Below, in pieces: positions 1 to 7,955 of a stretch of DNA of 64,000 bases. This DNA is from Acidimicrobiales bacterium (GTDB taxonomy: Bacteria; Actinomycetota; Acidimicrobiia; Acidimicrobiales; SZUA-35): NCBI GenBank assembly GCA_028285495.1, contig JANQPB010000006.1:1-64000 (forward strand), read 5' to 3'. The translations under genes were made by a program, and so were the position numbers. The notes beneath the pieces are model-generated. The model saw nothing but the letters and a program-made list of their open reading frames with translations, was not told the origin of the DNA and made no database searches. Within the stretch, counting starts at the first letter, position 1. Every line of letters begins with the position of its first letter.

Positions 1-51
1 AGACCTCCTGGTTCGTGTGAGGACGGCAATCTCCACACTGCCCGGAGGTCT
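1..51. repeat. Inverted repeat / hairpin at window edge
   Basis: Arms AGACCTCC (1-8) and GGAGGTCT (44-51) are perfect complements around a 35-base spacer, which itself holds GTGTG (15-19) facing CACAC (34-38). It lies 45 bases beyond the stop of the leftward NYN gene, so it could end transcription of that gene or of something entering from the left. It could also be the tip of an element cut by the window edge. There is no T-run. Confidence 0.4.
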
Positions 52-95
52 TCACATACTCAGGGACCCGTCACCAACCTCTCCGCCAAGTACAT

Positions 96-521
96 CTAGT
101 CGCTGCGCGGCGGCGACCCGCCGTCGGCGAGGGCCGCCAGCAGGGCCGTCGGCCCGGCGACGTCCACGCCGTCGGGGAGGCGCTCGATCAGGCGGCGATC
201 GGCGGTCACCACCGTGTCACCGGGGCCGGCCAAGGCGACGATCTCGTCGTCGGCGGCGTCGGCCCGGCCCGATCCGGCGAAGCGGATCGCCACCACGCCG
301 CCGGCCGTGTCGAGCGCCCGGCCTGGCGACCGGCCGTCGAAGACCAGGACCACCCGGTTCCCGGTCGTCTCGGCCAGGCGCGCCACCTCGCCGGCCAGCC
401 GGACCCTGGCCCCGGTCCGGTCGCGCCACCAGCCGTCCGGACGCGAGCCCACCACGTTGTCGCCGTCGATCAGCCAGCGGCCGCCGCCATCACCGGTGTG
501 CCCGGTCGAGCGGTCGGTCAC
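96..521 (-). CDS. NYN/PIN-domain (YacP-like) putative nuclease
   Basis: A 141-residue protein with the scattered acidic pattern of NYN/YacP RNA nucleases: WLIDGDNVVGS (Asp near residues 19-21), VVLVFDGRSPG in the middle, DAADDEIVAL (a conserved acidic pair) and VVTADRRLIERL near the C-terminus. In the family these acidic residues bind metal for RNA cleavage, and the protein is cytosolic. The stop codon of the upstream CMD gene overlaps this start by 4 bases (ATGA), so the two are probably co-translated. Function is inferred from motif layout only; the RNA target is unknown. Confidence 0.7.
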   Translation of the reverse strand: MTDRSTGHTGDGGGRWLIDGDNVVGSRPDGWWRDRTGARVRLAGEVARLAETTGNRVVLVFDGRSPGRALDTAGGVVAIRFAGSGRADAADDEIVALAGPGDTVVTADRRLIERLPDGVDVAGPTALLAALADGGSPPRSD

Positions 522-1198
522 TCCTCCTCGTCCGAGCCGCCGGTCTCGTCGTCGACCACCGCCATGGCGTCCTGGGAGGAGATCGTCAGGCCCCGGTCAC
601 CGCTCGGGGCCGGGACCTCGACGATCCGGTCGTCGACGTCGTCGTACTCGAGTCGCAGGGTCCGGGAGATGATGGCGTGCATGTTGTAGGTGCACACGAC
701 GTAGGTCAGCTCGAGCAGCTCGACGTCGCCGAGCCCACCGGCCCGGAGCGCGTCGACGATCTCGTCCGGCACCCGTCCGCCCTGGAGGCAGATGGCGTCG
801 GTGAAGGCCAGCACCGCCCGCTCGACCGGCGAGTAGCAGTCGGCCACGCCCCACGCTCGGACGGCCTCGATCTTCTCGTCCGACAGCCCGACCGACCTCG
901 ACGCCTTGACGTGCTGCGAATAGACGAACTGGCTCTCCCGCACCCAACCGGTCCTTGTCTGGGCCAGCTCCCGGAGCTGCGGGTCGAGGGCCCGATCCGG
1001 GCTGCGATAGAAGGCGAAGCCGTCGGCGATGTGGTCGAACAGGTCGGGGACGAGGGCCGTGGTGGTCCACCAGTCGCCCGGCGTCCCGGTGGCCGTGCCG
1101 GGCTCGTCGACCGGGTCGCGGTCGCCGAACAGCAGCTCGTAGTAGCGCTTGGCCCGATCGTGGGCGTCGTCCTTGTTGACCTCGCGGGTACGGGGCAT
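518..1198 (-). CDS. Carboxymuconolactone decarboxylase (CMD/AhpD-like) family protein
   Basis: A 226-residue all-helical protein with the CMD core at about residues 70-190: the RELAQTRTG helix, then a QFVYSQHVKASRSVGLSDEKI stretch (the 'EWxxH' helix of the family) and a later helix rich in hydrophobics (VELLELTYVVCTYNMHAI). The peroxidase CxxC of true AhpD is absent (SQHV stands there), so a hydroperoxidase role is unlikely; many such proteins are of unknown function or act as gamma-carboxymuconolactone decarboxylase relatives. A good AAAGGAA ribosome site lies 5 bases before the ATG. The acidic tail (last 25 residues) looks disordered. It is the first gene of a two-gene unit with the NYN protein. 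Confidence 0.75.
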   Translation of the reverse strand: MPRTREVNKDDAHDRAKRYYELLFGDRDPVDEPGTATGTPGDWWTTTALVPDLFDHIADGFAFYRSPDRALDPQLRELAQTRTGWVRESQFVYSQHVKASRSVGLSDEKIEAVRAWGVADCYSPVERAVLAFTDAICLQGGRVPDEIVDALRAGGLGDVELLELTYVVCTYNMHAIISRTLRLEYDDVDDRIVEVPAPSGDRGLTISSQDAMAVVDDETGGSDEEE

Positions 1199-1226
1199 GG
1201 GTTCCTTTCGGTTCGTCGCCGATCGG

Positions 1227-2489
1227 CTATTCGAGGGTGGCGTAGTTGGTCGACCGGTCGTCGGTCGACGTGCCCCTGACCTCGTCGACCGAGGCGGCCA
1301 GGGCCTCCAGGTAGTCGTCGATGACCCCGGTGTTCGAGTTCGAGACCGTCGAGTGCAGCGAGTCGGGCGGGCCCTGCCGGTCGTGGAACCAACCCCGTCG
1401 CTCGAGGGCGTCGCCGAGCGCGAACACGTCGATCGGGTCGCCGGCGGACTCGGGGTCGGCGGCCATGGCGATCAGCTGGTAGGCGCCGTCGCCGAGCACC
1501 CGGACGCCGTCGACCTCGGCGATGCCGGCCCGCATGCGATCGGCGTTGTCGAGCATGACCCGGGTCAGCTCGAGGTAGCCGTCGATGCCGAGGTGCTGCA
1601 TGACCGCCCAGGCCGCCGCCATCGGCAGGCCCGATCGGGTGCCCTGCAGGTTTGGCGAGGCGTAGAACCCGCCGAGCCAGTCGTCGAACACGAAGGTCTG
1701 GTAGCGCCGCAGCTCCTTGGTCCGATGCAGGATGACCGACACGCCCTTCGGGGCGTAGCCGAGCTTGTGGATGTCGGCCGAGATCGAGGTGACCCCGTCG
1801 ACCCGGAAGTCCCACGGCGGCACGTCACGGCCGAGGCGCTCGGCGAACGGGAGCACGAACCCGCCCATGCAGCCGTCGACGTGGCAGTTGGCCCCGACCC
1901 CGGCGGCGAGGGCGGCGATGGCCGGGATGTCGTCGACCACCCCCTGCGGGTACTGCGGCGCGGAGCCGACCACCAGCACGGTGTTGTCGTTGACCTCGTC
2001 GGCCATGGCGTCGACGTCGGCCGTCCAGTCGTCCCGCACCGGGACCTTGTGCAGCTGGATGCCGAACAGGTGGGCGCCCTTGTGGAAGGCGGCGTGGGCG
2101 CTCTCCGCCACCACCATCTCGGGCTCCTCGATGCCCCGCTCGGCCCGGCCCCGCTCCCTGGCCGCCTTGACCCCGCAGAGGATCGACTCGGTGCCGCCAC
2201 TGGTCAGGAATCCGGACGCCGTGTCGGGCCCGTTCAGCAGGTTGGCGGTCCAGCCGACCACCTCGGATTGGATCGCCCCGAGGGAGGGGAACGCCTTGGT
2301 GTTGAGGGCGTTCTCGTGCAGGTAGAGGCGGGCGGCCCGCTCGGCGGCCTCGTGAACGCCCGGACCGCCGTCGTAGATCATGCCGAAGGCCTTGCCGTCC
2401 TCCCAGCGGACATCGTGCTCTCGCTTCGCCGACAGGTCGGCGATCACATCGTCGACCGGCCGACCCTGTTGACCGAGGGGGCTTGCCAT
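1227..2489 (-). CDS. PLP-dependent lyase, sphingosine-1-phosphate lyase / glutamate decarboxylase type
   Basis: A 420-residue fold-type I PLP enzyme of the group II decarboxylase family. Visible landmarks are SGGTES (97-102, phosphate binding), HVDGCMGGF with Asp205 contacting the pyridine ring, and SADIHKLGYAPKG with Lys242 as the Schiff-base lysine. The wording around Lys242 and the FLTSGGTESILCGVKAAR segment is closest to sphinganine-1-phosphate aldolase-like proteins rather than to GadB, and unlike eukaryotic S1P lyase there is no membrane segment. The substrate is not known; bacterial relatives cleave phosphorylated amino alcohols or decarboxylate amino acids. A TATGGT box 6 bases before the ATG suggests a leaderless mRNA. 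Confidence 0.8.
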   Translation of the reverse strand: MASPLGQQGRPVDDVIADLSAKREHDVRWEDGKAFGMIYDGGPGVHEAAERAARLYLHENALNTKAFPSLGAIQSEVVGWTANLLNGPDTASGFLTSGGTESILCGVKAARERGRAERGIEEPEMVVAESAHAAFHKGAHLFGIQLHKVPVRDDWTADVDAMADEVNDNTVLVVGSAPQYPQGVVDDIPAIAALAAGVGANCHVDGCMGGFVLPFAERLGRDVPPWDFRVDGVTSISADIHKLGYAPKGVSVILHRTKELRRYQTFVFDDWLGGFYASPNLQGTRSGLPMAAAWAVMQHLGIDGYLELTRVMLDNADRMRAGIAEVDGVRVLGDGAYQLIAMAADPESAGDPIDVFALGDALERRGWFHDRQGPPDSLHSTVSNSNTGVIDDYLEALAASVDEVRGTSTDDRSTNYATLE

Positions 2490-2495
2490 GGGCCG

Positions 2496-2501
2496 ACCAT
2501 A
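2496..2501 (-). promoter_or_regulatory. -10 box, leaderless promoter of the PLP lyase
   Basis: TATGGT on the minus strand ends 6 bases before the ATG at 2489, so transcription would begin at or next to the start codon. No ribosome site is present. Confidence 0.45.
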
Positions 2502-2585
2502 CGCCGGCCGTCACCACGTTGTCAGACGGGCCACCGTGTCGCGGCGGCCTTGTCAGGACGAGGACGGCCCGTCACGATGGTTGGC

Positions 2586-3005
2586 ATGACGGCAAGCATG
2601 CGGGTCCGGCGGCTGGACCACTACAACATCGACACGGCCAAGCCAGACGAGACCGTCGCCTTCTACTGCGACGTGCTCGGCGCGGTCAACGACCCGGCCA
2701 GGCGACCCGACTTCGGGTTCCCCGGCGCCTGGCTGTTCCTCGACGACCACCCCGTCATCCACGTGAACTTCATCGACGAGGACCGGACCGGGCCGACCGG
2801 AGCCTTCAACCACATCGCCTTCGAGGCCGAGGGCTTCCTCGACCTGTGCCAGCGGCTCGACGACCGCGGCATCCGCTACGCCACCAACGAGCTGCCCGAG
2901 ATCGATCTGCTGCAGGTGTTCGCCCGCGACCCCAACAACGTGCGACTCGAGTTCAACATCCGGGGCGAGTGCGAGGCCGTCGCCGCGGCCAGGGCCGACG
3001 GCTGA
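2586..3005 (+). CDS. VOC-superfamily (glyoxalase/dioxygenase-like) protein
   Basis: A 139-residue single VOC domain: [19 protein letters not shown] opens the first beta-alpha-beta-beta-beta unit with a metal-type His, NHIAFEAEG opens the second, and a C-terminal [11 protein letters not shown] supplies the usual terminal Glu. The three metal-ligand-like residues (His, His, Glu) are therefore present, consistent with a metal-dependent lyase or dioxygenase on an unknown substrate. ATG 2586 was chosen because the domain begins directly after it; ATG 2577 in the same frame has a better spaced purine-rich stretch (AGGACGAGGACGG) and is equally possible. It is followed after 10 bases by an SDR gene on the same strand. 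Confidence 0.7.
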   Translation: MTASMRVRRLDHYNIDTAKPDETVAFYCDVLGAVNDPARRPDFGFPGAWLFLDDHPVIHVNFIDEDRTGPTGAFNHIAFEAEGFLDLCQRLDDRGIRYATNELPEIDLLQVFARDPNNVRLEFNIRGECEAVAAARADG

Positions 3006-3015
3006 CCGCTCGATC

Positions 3016-3786
3016 GTGAGCGACGGACTCGACGAACCGGGCGGTCCGCCGCGGGTGGCCGTCATCACCGGCGGCGGTCGGGGGATCGGTGCCGCCGTCG
3101 CTCGAGGCCTCGCCGCCGACGGCTGGGCGGTCGCCATCGCCGGCCGATCGGCCGACTCGCTGGCGGCGACCGCGGCCTCCATCGACGGCCCGGTCCTGGC
3201 CAAGGCGACCGACGTCGGTGCTCCCGACCAGGTCGAGGCCCTCTTCTCGGCCACCGTCGAGCGGTTCGGTCGGGTCGATCTGCTGTTCAACAACGCCGGG
3301 CTGCTTGCCCCCGCGGTCCCGATCGACGAGCTCGACGTCGCCACCTGGAACGAGGTCGTGGCGGCCAATCTGACCGGCTCGTTCCTGTGCGCCAGGGCCG
3401 CCTTCGCCCAGATGAAGGCCCAGGACCCATCGGGCGGTCGGATCATCAACAACGGGTCGGTCTCGGCCGAGACCCCACGCCCGTTCTCGGCCCCGTACAC
3501 CGCGACCAAGCACGCCATCACCGGCCTCACGAAGTCGCTGGCCCTCGACGGTCGCACGGTCGGCATCGCCTGCTCCCAGCTCGACCTCGGCAACGTCACC
3601 TCGGCCATGGGCGACCAGATCGCCGCCGGGGTGCTCCAGCCGGACGGCAGCACCAGGGCCGAGCCGACCATCGGTGTCGAGCACGTCGTCGACGCCGTAC
3701 GGCTCATGGCCGACCTCCCGCTCGAGGCGAACGTGCTGCGGATGACCCTGATGGCCAACGGCATGCCCTTCGTCGGTCGTGGCTGA
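3016..3786 (+). CDS. Short-chain dehydrogenase/reductase (SDR)
   Basis: A 256-residue classical SDR starting at GTG. Motifs: TGGGRGIG (near residue 19, dinucleotide loop), NNAG (about 92), NGSVS with the catalytic Ser, and YTATK with catalytic Tyr and Lys. It oxidises or reduces an alcohol/carbonyl using NAD(P); the arginine-rich start of helix 1 does not settle which. The C-terminal part lacks the usual VNAIAPG loop ([11 protein letters not shown] stands there), so substrate binding is unusual. Its end overlaps the next SDR by 8 bases, so these genes form one transcription unit with the kinase that follows. Confidence 0.85.
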   Translation: MSDGLDEPGGPPRVAVITGGGRGIGAAVARGLAADGWAVAIAGRSADSLAATAASIDGPVLAKATDVGAPDQVEALFSATVERFGRVDLLFNNAGLLAPAVPIDELDVATWNEVVAANLTGSFLCARAAFAQMKAQDPSGGRIINNGSVSAETPRPFSAPYTATKHAITGLTKSLALDGRTVGIACSQLDLGNVTSAMGDQIAAGVLQPDGSTRAEPTIGVEHVVDAVRLMADLPLEANVLRMTLMANGMPFVGRG

Positions 3787-4567
3787 GCCGGCCGATCACG
3801 CCACCACCGACCCGTTCGACCTGACCGGACGGCTCGCCCTGATCACCGGGTCGAGCCGGGGCATCGGGTTGGCCCTGGCCGGGGCTCTCGGGCGAGCGGG
3901 GGCCGAGGTGGTGCTGAACGGCCGGGAGGTCGAGCCGCTCGATGCGGCAGCGGATCGGCTGGCCGCCGATGGCCTCGCCGTGCACCGCCGGGCCGCCGAC
4001 GTGACCGATCCGGATGCCGTCGAGGTGCTGATCACCGGCATCGAACGCGAGCTCGGACCGCTCGAGATCCTGGTCAACAACGCCGGCGCCCAGCACCGGG
4101 CCCCGTTCCTCGACTTCCCGGCCGAGGAGCTGGCCCGGCTGCTCGACGTCAACCTCGTCGCACCATTCCTCGTGGCCAAGGCCGCCGGTCGGGCGATGGC
4201 CGTGCGGGGCCGTGGCAAGATCGTCAACATCGGCTCGGTCCAGTCGCAGCTCGGCCGGCCGACGATCGCGGCCTACACCGCGACCAAGGGCGGGGTGGCG
4301 CTCCTGACCCGGGCCCTCTGCGCCGAGCTGGCCCCGCTCGGGATCCAGGTGAACTGCCTCGCTCCCGGCTACATCGTCACCGAGCTCACCCGCGAGCTCG
4401 TCGAGGACGCCGGGTTCTCGTCGTGGCTCGAGGCCAGGACGCCGGCCGGCCGCTGGGGCCGGGTGGAGGAGCTGGGCGGTGCCGCCGTCTTCCTGGCCTC
4501 GGACGCCTCCAGCTTCGTCAACGGTCAGACGCTGTTCGTCGACGGCGGGATGACGGCGGTCGTGTGA
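3779..4567 (+). CDS. SDR, gluconate 5-dehydrogenase-like
   Basis: A 262-residue classical [11 protein letters not shown] (about 23-30), NNAG (about 98), IGSVQS with catalytic Ser, YTATKGG with Tyr/Lys, the [12 protein letters not shown] loop and an [13 protein letters not shown]-terminus. The [22 protein letters not shown] opening is typical of gluconate 5-dehydrogenase (5-keto-D-gluconate reductase). The next gene is a shikimate kinase/gluconokinase-family kinase that overlaps by 4 bases, which supports a sugar-acid role, though 2-deoxy-gluconate or other keto-acid substrates are equally possible. GTG start inside the previous gene. Confidence 0.8.
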   Translation: MAEPADHATTDPFDLTGRLALITGSSRGIGLALAGALGRAGAEVVLNGREVEPLDAAADRLAADGLAVHRRAADVTDPDAVEVLITGIERELGPLEILVNNAGAQHRAPFLDFPAEELARLLDVNLVAPFLVAKAAGRAMAVRGRGKIVNIGSVQSQLGRPTIAAYTATKGGVALLTRALCAELAPLGIQVNCLAPGYIVTELTRELVEDAGFSSWLEARTPAGRWGRVEELGGAAVFLASDASSFVNGQTLFVDGGMTAVV

Positions 4568-5088
4568 CCGGCGCCGCGACCCCTGCCGACCGCCACCTGG
4601 TCGTCATGGGTCCGATGGGGGTCGGCAAGACGACGCTGGCCGAGGTGCTCGGCCGCGAGCTCGGCCGTTCGGTCCGCGACTCCGATCGGGACATCGAGCG
4701 GCTGTTCGGCCGGACGGGCGGGGTCATCGCCGCCGCCGACGGTGTCGACGCACTGCACGAGCTGGAGGCGGCGGTGCTGCTCGGCGCCCTGGCCGATCCG
4801 GCGCCCATGGTGATCGCCGCCGCCGGTTGGGTGGTCGAGGACGCCCGATGCCGGGACGCGATCCGTCGGCGGGCCGCGGTCGTGCTGCTCGACCTGTCGA
4901 CCGAGGCGCTGCTCGAGCGACTCCGCGCCGCCGGCGACGACCACCGGCGCGACATCGACCGGGCCGAGATCGAGGCGATGGCCGAGCGTCGCCGCCCGAT
5001 CCACGGGGACCTGGCCGATCTCCGGCTCGACGCTGCGCTCCCGGTCGACGACCTCGTCGTCGGGGTGCTCGGCTGGCTCGACCGATGA
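4564..5088 (+). CDS. Shikimate kinase / gluconokinase-family P-loop kinase
   Basis: A 174-residue small-molecule kinase. The Walker A loop is GPMGVGKTT at about residues 16-24, followed by a DSDRDIE acidic motif (substrate/Mg site) and a VIAAAGW loop where shikimate kinase has a GGG motif; a lid-like RLRAAGDDHRR segment lies near residue 120. Length fits shikimate kinase and gluconokinase (about 170). The partner SDR (overlap GTGA, 4 bases) favours gluconate or another sugar acid; an aromatic-pathway role is less likely because no aro genes are nearby. The GTG start is set by the coupling overlap; the frame stays open further upstream inside the SDR gene. Confidence 0.7.
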   Translation: MTGAATPADRHLVVMGPMGVGKTTLAEVLGRELGRSVRDSDRDIERLFGRTGGVIAAADGVDALHELEAAVLLGALADPAPMVIAAAGWVVEDARCRDAIRRRAAVVLLDLSTEALLERLRAAGDDHRRDIDRAEIEAMAERRRPIHGDLADLRLDAALPVDDLVVGVLGWLDR

Positions 5089-5089
5089 G

Positions 5090-6232
5090 CTACGGGGCCG
5101 ACGCCGCCGGCAGCTTCGACGTGTCGATGCCGTAGAGGTCGATCACGTTGGACCACACCATCTTCTCCCGCTCGTCGTCCGGCACGCCGGCCAGGACGTC
5201 GTCGAGGACCTTCATCGAGTGGGGCCAGATCGAGTCGTGGTGGGGGTAGTCGTTGCCCCACAGGAGGTTGTCGATCCCGATGTCGTCGCGGGTCTTGATG
5301 CCGTGGACGTCGTCCTCGAACGTCACCCAGAAGTTCCGGTCGAAGTACTCGCTCGGCTTGAGCGTCAGGTCGTCGGAGAGCTCCCAGGGCGTGCGGTAGC
5401 AGGCGTGGTCGAATCGCTGCTTGAAGTGGGCCACCCAGCCGGTCTCGAACTCGGCCAGCACGAACTTGAGGCGGGGGAACCGCTCGACCACGCCACCGAT
5501 GATCAGGTCGATCGTCGAGTTCACCGCGGTCGTGTGGGACAACGTGTAGCCCTTGACGGTCCCACCGGGGGTGCCCCAGTGGGCCGGCAGGCCGCAATCG
5601 AAGGACGTGCCCGTGAAGATGTGCATCGTGATCGGCAGGTCCATCTCCTGCAGCCGGGCCCACATCGGGTCGTAGATCGGGTCGGCATAGTTCTGGTCGA
5701 TCGGCGCGTGTGAGGGGATGGAGAAGCCGCGGACCCCCTTGCCGCCGGCCCGGTCGATCTCGCGAACGCAGGCGTCGACGTCGGGCACCGGAAGGCAGCC
5801 GATGCCGATCAGCCGGTCGGGATTCGGGCTGCAGTAGTCGAAGACCCAGTCGTTGTGCCGCTCGAAGGCGGCGGCCTTGATCGCCGAGTCCTGGACCGCG
5901 AAGGTGAACATCGACAGGCTCGGGTACATGACCTCGCCGCAGATCCCGTCGACCTCCTGCTCCTCGAGCCGCTTCTCGGGGTCGAGCACGCCGGGATTCA
6001 GGCCCTCGTAGCCCCTGGCGATCCGCTCGTCGGTCGCCGGGTCGTCGAGGCGGCTTCCGGCGATGCCGAGCCGGCCGACCGGGACCGGTCGACCGGCCAC
6101 GATCAGGAAGTCGCCCCGCTTGTCGCCGGGGTCGCGGACGATGTGGGGAGCGTCGGGGCCGAAGCGCTCGTTGAGTCCGGCGAAGGCCTCCCGGCCCTCG
6201 ACCACGTGTGAGTCACAGGAGTAGTAGCGCAT
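5090..6232 (-). CDS. Amidohydrolase family protein (ACMSD / amidohydrolase-2 type)
   Basis: A 380-residue TIM-barrel metal hydrolase. CDSHVVE at residues 5-11 holds the first metal ligands, TMHIFTG the next His near 215, and LLWGNDYPHHDS near 330 the terminal Asp. The family hydrolyses or decarboxylates ring-cleavage and related acids; actinobacterial homologues are often found in aromatic or steroid degradation. A GAGGGGA ribosome site lies 8 bases before the ATG at 6232; the frame continues upstream only through the broken gene behind it. It ends 1 base from the rightward kinase, with no room for a terminator. Confidence 0.8.
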   Translation of the reverse strand: MRYYSCDSHVVEGREAFAGLNERFGPDAPHIVRDPGDKRGDFLIVAGRPVPVGRLGIAGSRLDDPATDERIARGYEGLNPGVLDPEKRLEEQEVDGICGEVMYPSLSMFTFAVQDSAIKAAAFERHNDWVFDYCSPNPDRLIGIGCLPVPDVDACVREIDRAGGKGVRGFSIPSHAPIDQNYADPIYDPMWARLQEMDLPITMHIFTGTSFDCGLPAHWGTPGGTVKGYTLSHTTAVNSTIDLIIGGVVERFPRLKFVLAEFETGWVAHFKQRFDHACYRTPWELSDDLTLKPSEYFDRNFWVTFEDDVHGIKTRDDIGIDNLLWGNDYPHHDSIWPHSMKVLDDVLAGVPDDEREKMVWSNVIDLYGIDTSKLPAASAP

Positions 6233-6264
6233 CCGTTCGTTCCCCTCGAAGCGTGCCGACGTCC

Positions 6265-6802
6265 CTAGCTCAGCAGATCGACGACGGCGGATGCGAACTC
6301 GCCCGTCGTCGCCGTTCCGCCATGGTCGACCGGCAGGATCCGGCCGTTCGCGTCGACGTCGCCGACCGCTCGGTCGAGCCGGTCGGCGGCTCCGTCGAGG
6401 TCGAGCCATCGCAGCAACGGCACGGCCGAAAGCAGCGTCGCCGTCGGGTCGATCCGCTGCTGACCGGTCGGGTCCGGGGCGATCCCGTTGGCCGACTCGG
6501 AGTAGGCGAAGTCGTCGCCGTCGCAGCCGGACGGGGCCAGCCCCATGCCGCCGATCGTGCCGGCGCCGAGGTCGGACAGCACGTCGCCGTCGAGGTTCGG
6601 GAGCAGCACGACATCGAGCTCGCCCGGGCTGGTCACCAGCCGCTTGGCCATGTCGTCGACGATGTACCGGCGGACCGACACATCCGGATGGCCCGCAACC
6701 GACCTCCTCGACCAGCTCGCAGAACCACCGATCGGTGGCCGGCAACATGTTGGTCTTGGCCGACCCGGTCGGGCGGTCGTGGCCGCACCGTCGCGGCTGT
6801 GC
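6265..6802 (-). pseudogene. Isocitrate/isopropylmalate dehydrogenase remnant, truncated and frameshifted
   Basis: The C-terminal half of a beta-decarboxylating dehydrogenase is recognisable but broken. One frame (from about 6802 to 6705) reads TGSAKTNMLPATDRWF, matching the 'DKANVL..TD.L' segment; another frame (about 6700 to 6265) reads VDDMAKRLV, LDVVLLPNLDGDVLSDLGAG, GGMGLAPSG and HGGTATTGEF. One extra base near 6698-6704 separates them. The family's first ~150 residues are missing altogether, and the usual HGSAPDIAG is changed to NGIAPDPTG. It sits between the amidohydrolase and a rightward gene. It probably has no function; a sequencing error could explain the shift but not the missing half. 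Confidence 0.7.
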
Positions 6803-6911
6803 GATGTCGACGCCGCGGCCGGTCGACGACCGAGCGGATCCCGGGGCACCCGGGCGCGGGGGCCCAGCTCGGCGGCCGGGCCGGGGCACCGAGGGGTCGG
6901 CCGGGCATCGA

Positions 6912-6917
6912 TAGCCT
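6912..6917 (+). promoter_or_regulatory. -10 box of the DisA_N-domain gene
   Basis: TAGCCT lies 6 bases before GTG 6924. A GGAGGG stretch fills the gap but would be too close to the GTG for normal ribosome binding, so a leaderless start is the better reading. Confidence 0.45.
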
Positions 6918-6923
6918 GGAGGG

Positions 6924-7928
6924 GTGAAGCGCTTCGATCCGATGACTCCCGGTCGCCTCCGACGCCTGCGGGAGGAGTTCGAGGAGGAGCTGCCCGAGGT
7001 CGCGGTCAGCCTGCAGGAGTCGCCCGGCGTCTGGGAGGAGCTGTCCTACGCGCTGCACCCACCGGTCCACGAGGGCCGGGTGGCCACGTTCGGCGTGATG
7101 ATCGACGCCGACTCCGATCCCGAGGCCTGGACCGAGGGAACCGGCCTCCGGGTCCACTACCGGATGGCCCGGTCGCTCAGCAACGCCGCCACCCGCCGGT
7201 TCGCCGACGGGGTCTCGAGCTGGGTCATCCGCAGCGGCGAGCGCGAGCCGACCGGGACCAGGGTCGGCGGGGCCAAGACCGAGCTGGTCGTGTTCGACCG
7301 GCCGGCCGCCTCCGAGCGGGACCTGGTGGTCATCGCCGAGACCGCCGGAGCCGTGATCGTGCAGCGCCATCCGAGCGGCGTCGTCCGCCTCGTCGGCCCC
7401 TTCGGCGTCGTGCGGGCCACCCCGAGCGGCTGGCAGCACCAGCCGCCGGTTGGGCGCTGGCTCGACGCGGTGCGGCTGTCGTCGACCCCGGGCCAGCGCA
7501 AGGTGCTGTGGCGCCTGCTCCGCTTCGCCGTGCACGACCTCGGCTCGCGCCGGATCGGGGCGATCCTGATCCACCACCTCGACGAGCCCGACCCGGCCCG
7601 CTACGAGGCCCGCCTGCCGTCGCCGCCTGCCCTCGACGTCCGCCAGGCCGTCAACCTGGCCCCGCTCCAGCACGTGCTGAGCCAGCTCGACGGCGCCACG
7701 CTGTTCGATCGCGACGGCACGCTGCTGGCGCTCGGGGTGCGGCTCGTTCCCACCCGTGAGGCCGAAGAGGCGGTGCCGCCGATCGGCGGCACCCGCCACA
7801 CCAACGCCCGCCGGTACAGCCACGACGCCCCCGGCTCGGTGGTGATCGCCGTGAGCGAGGACGGACCGGTCACCGTGTTCGGCAAGGGCGAGATCCTCGG
7901 CCGGTCCGAGGACGGCGAGGCGGTCTGA
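6924..7928 (+). CDS. Orphan DisA_N (diadenylate cyclase-like) domain protein
   Basis: A 334-residue protein whose last ~130 residues match the diadenylate cyclase (DAC) fold: FAVHDLGSRRIGAILI (strand 1), LDGATLFDRDGTLLALG with the DGA metal motif at 256-258, GGTRHTNARR at 288-296, then VVIAVSEDGPVTVF. The family motif is RHR; here it is RHT (291-293), so catalysis is uncertain. Residues 1-195 match nothing I recognise; they are predicted soluble, with an LVVFDRPA...VVIAET core and no membrane span or DisA DNA-binding helix-hairpin-helix. It could make or sense c-di-AMP. GTG start set by the -10 box; ATG 6942 is the alternative. Confidence 0.7.
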   Translation: MKRFDPMTPGRLRRLREEFEEELPEVAVSLQESPGVWEELSYALHPPVHEGRVATFGVMIDADSDPEAWTEGTGLRVHYRMARSLSNAATRRFADGVSSWVIRSGEREPTGTRVGGAKTELVVFDRPAASERDLVVIAETAGAVIVQRHPSGVVRLVGPFGVVRATPSGWQHQPPVGRWLDAVRLSSTPGQRKVLWRLLRFAVHDLGSRRIGAILIHHLDEPDPARYEARLPSPPALDVRQAVNLAPLQHVLSQLDGATLFDRDGTLLALGVRLVPTREAEEAVPPIGGTRHTNARRYSHDAPGSVVIAVSEDGPVTVFGKGEILGRSEDGEAV

Positions 7929-7955
7929 GCCCGGTCGGCGGCAACCGCCGCCCGG

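Noticed and set aside
1149..2585. A long in-frame upstream extension of the VOC gene at 2586
   Set aside because: It lies antisense to the PLP lyase and has no family sequence; the VOC domain starts right after the ATG at 2586.
6690..6710. Programmed frameshift in the isocitrate dehydrogenase-like gene
   Set aside because: There is no slippery heptamer that I can see, the first half of the enzyme is missing, and a substrate motif is degraded; decay is simpler.
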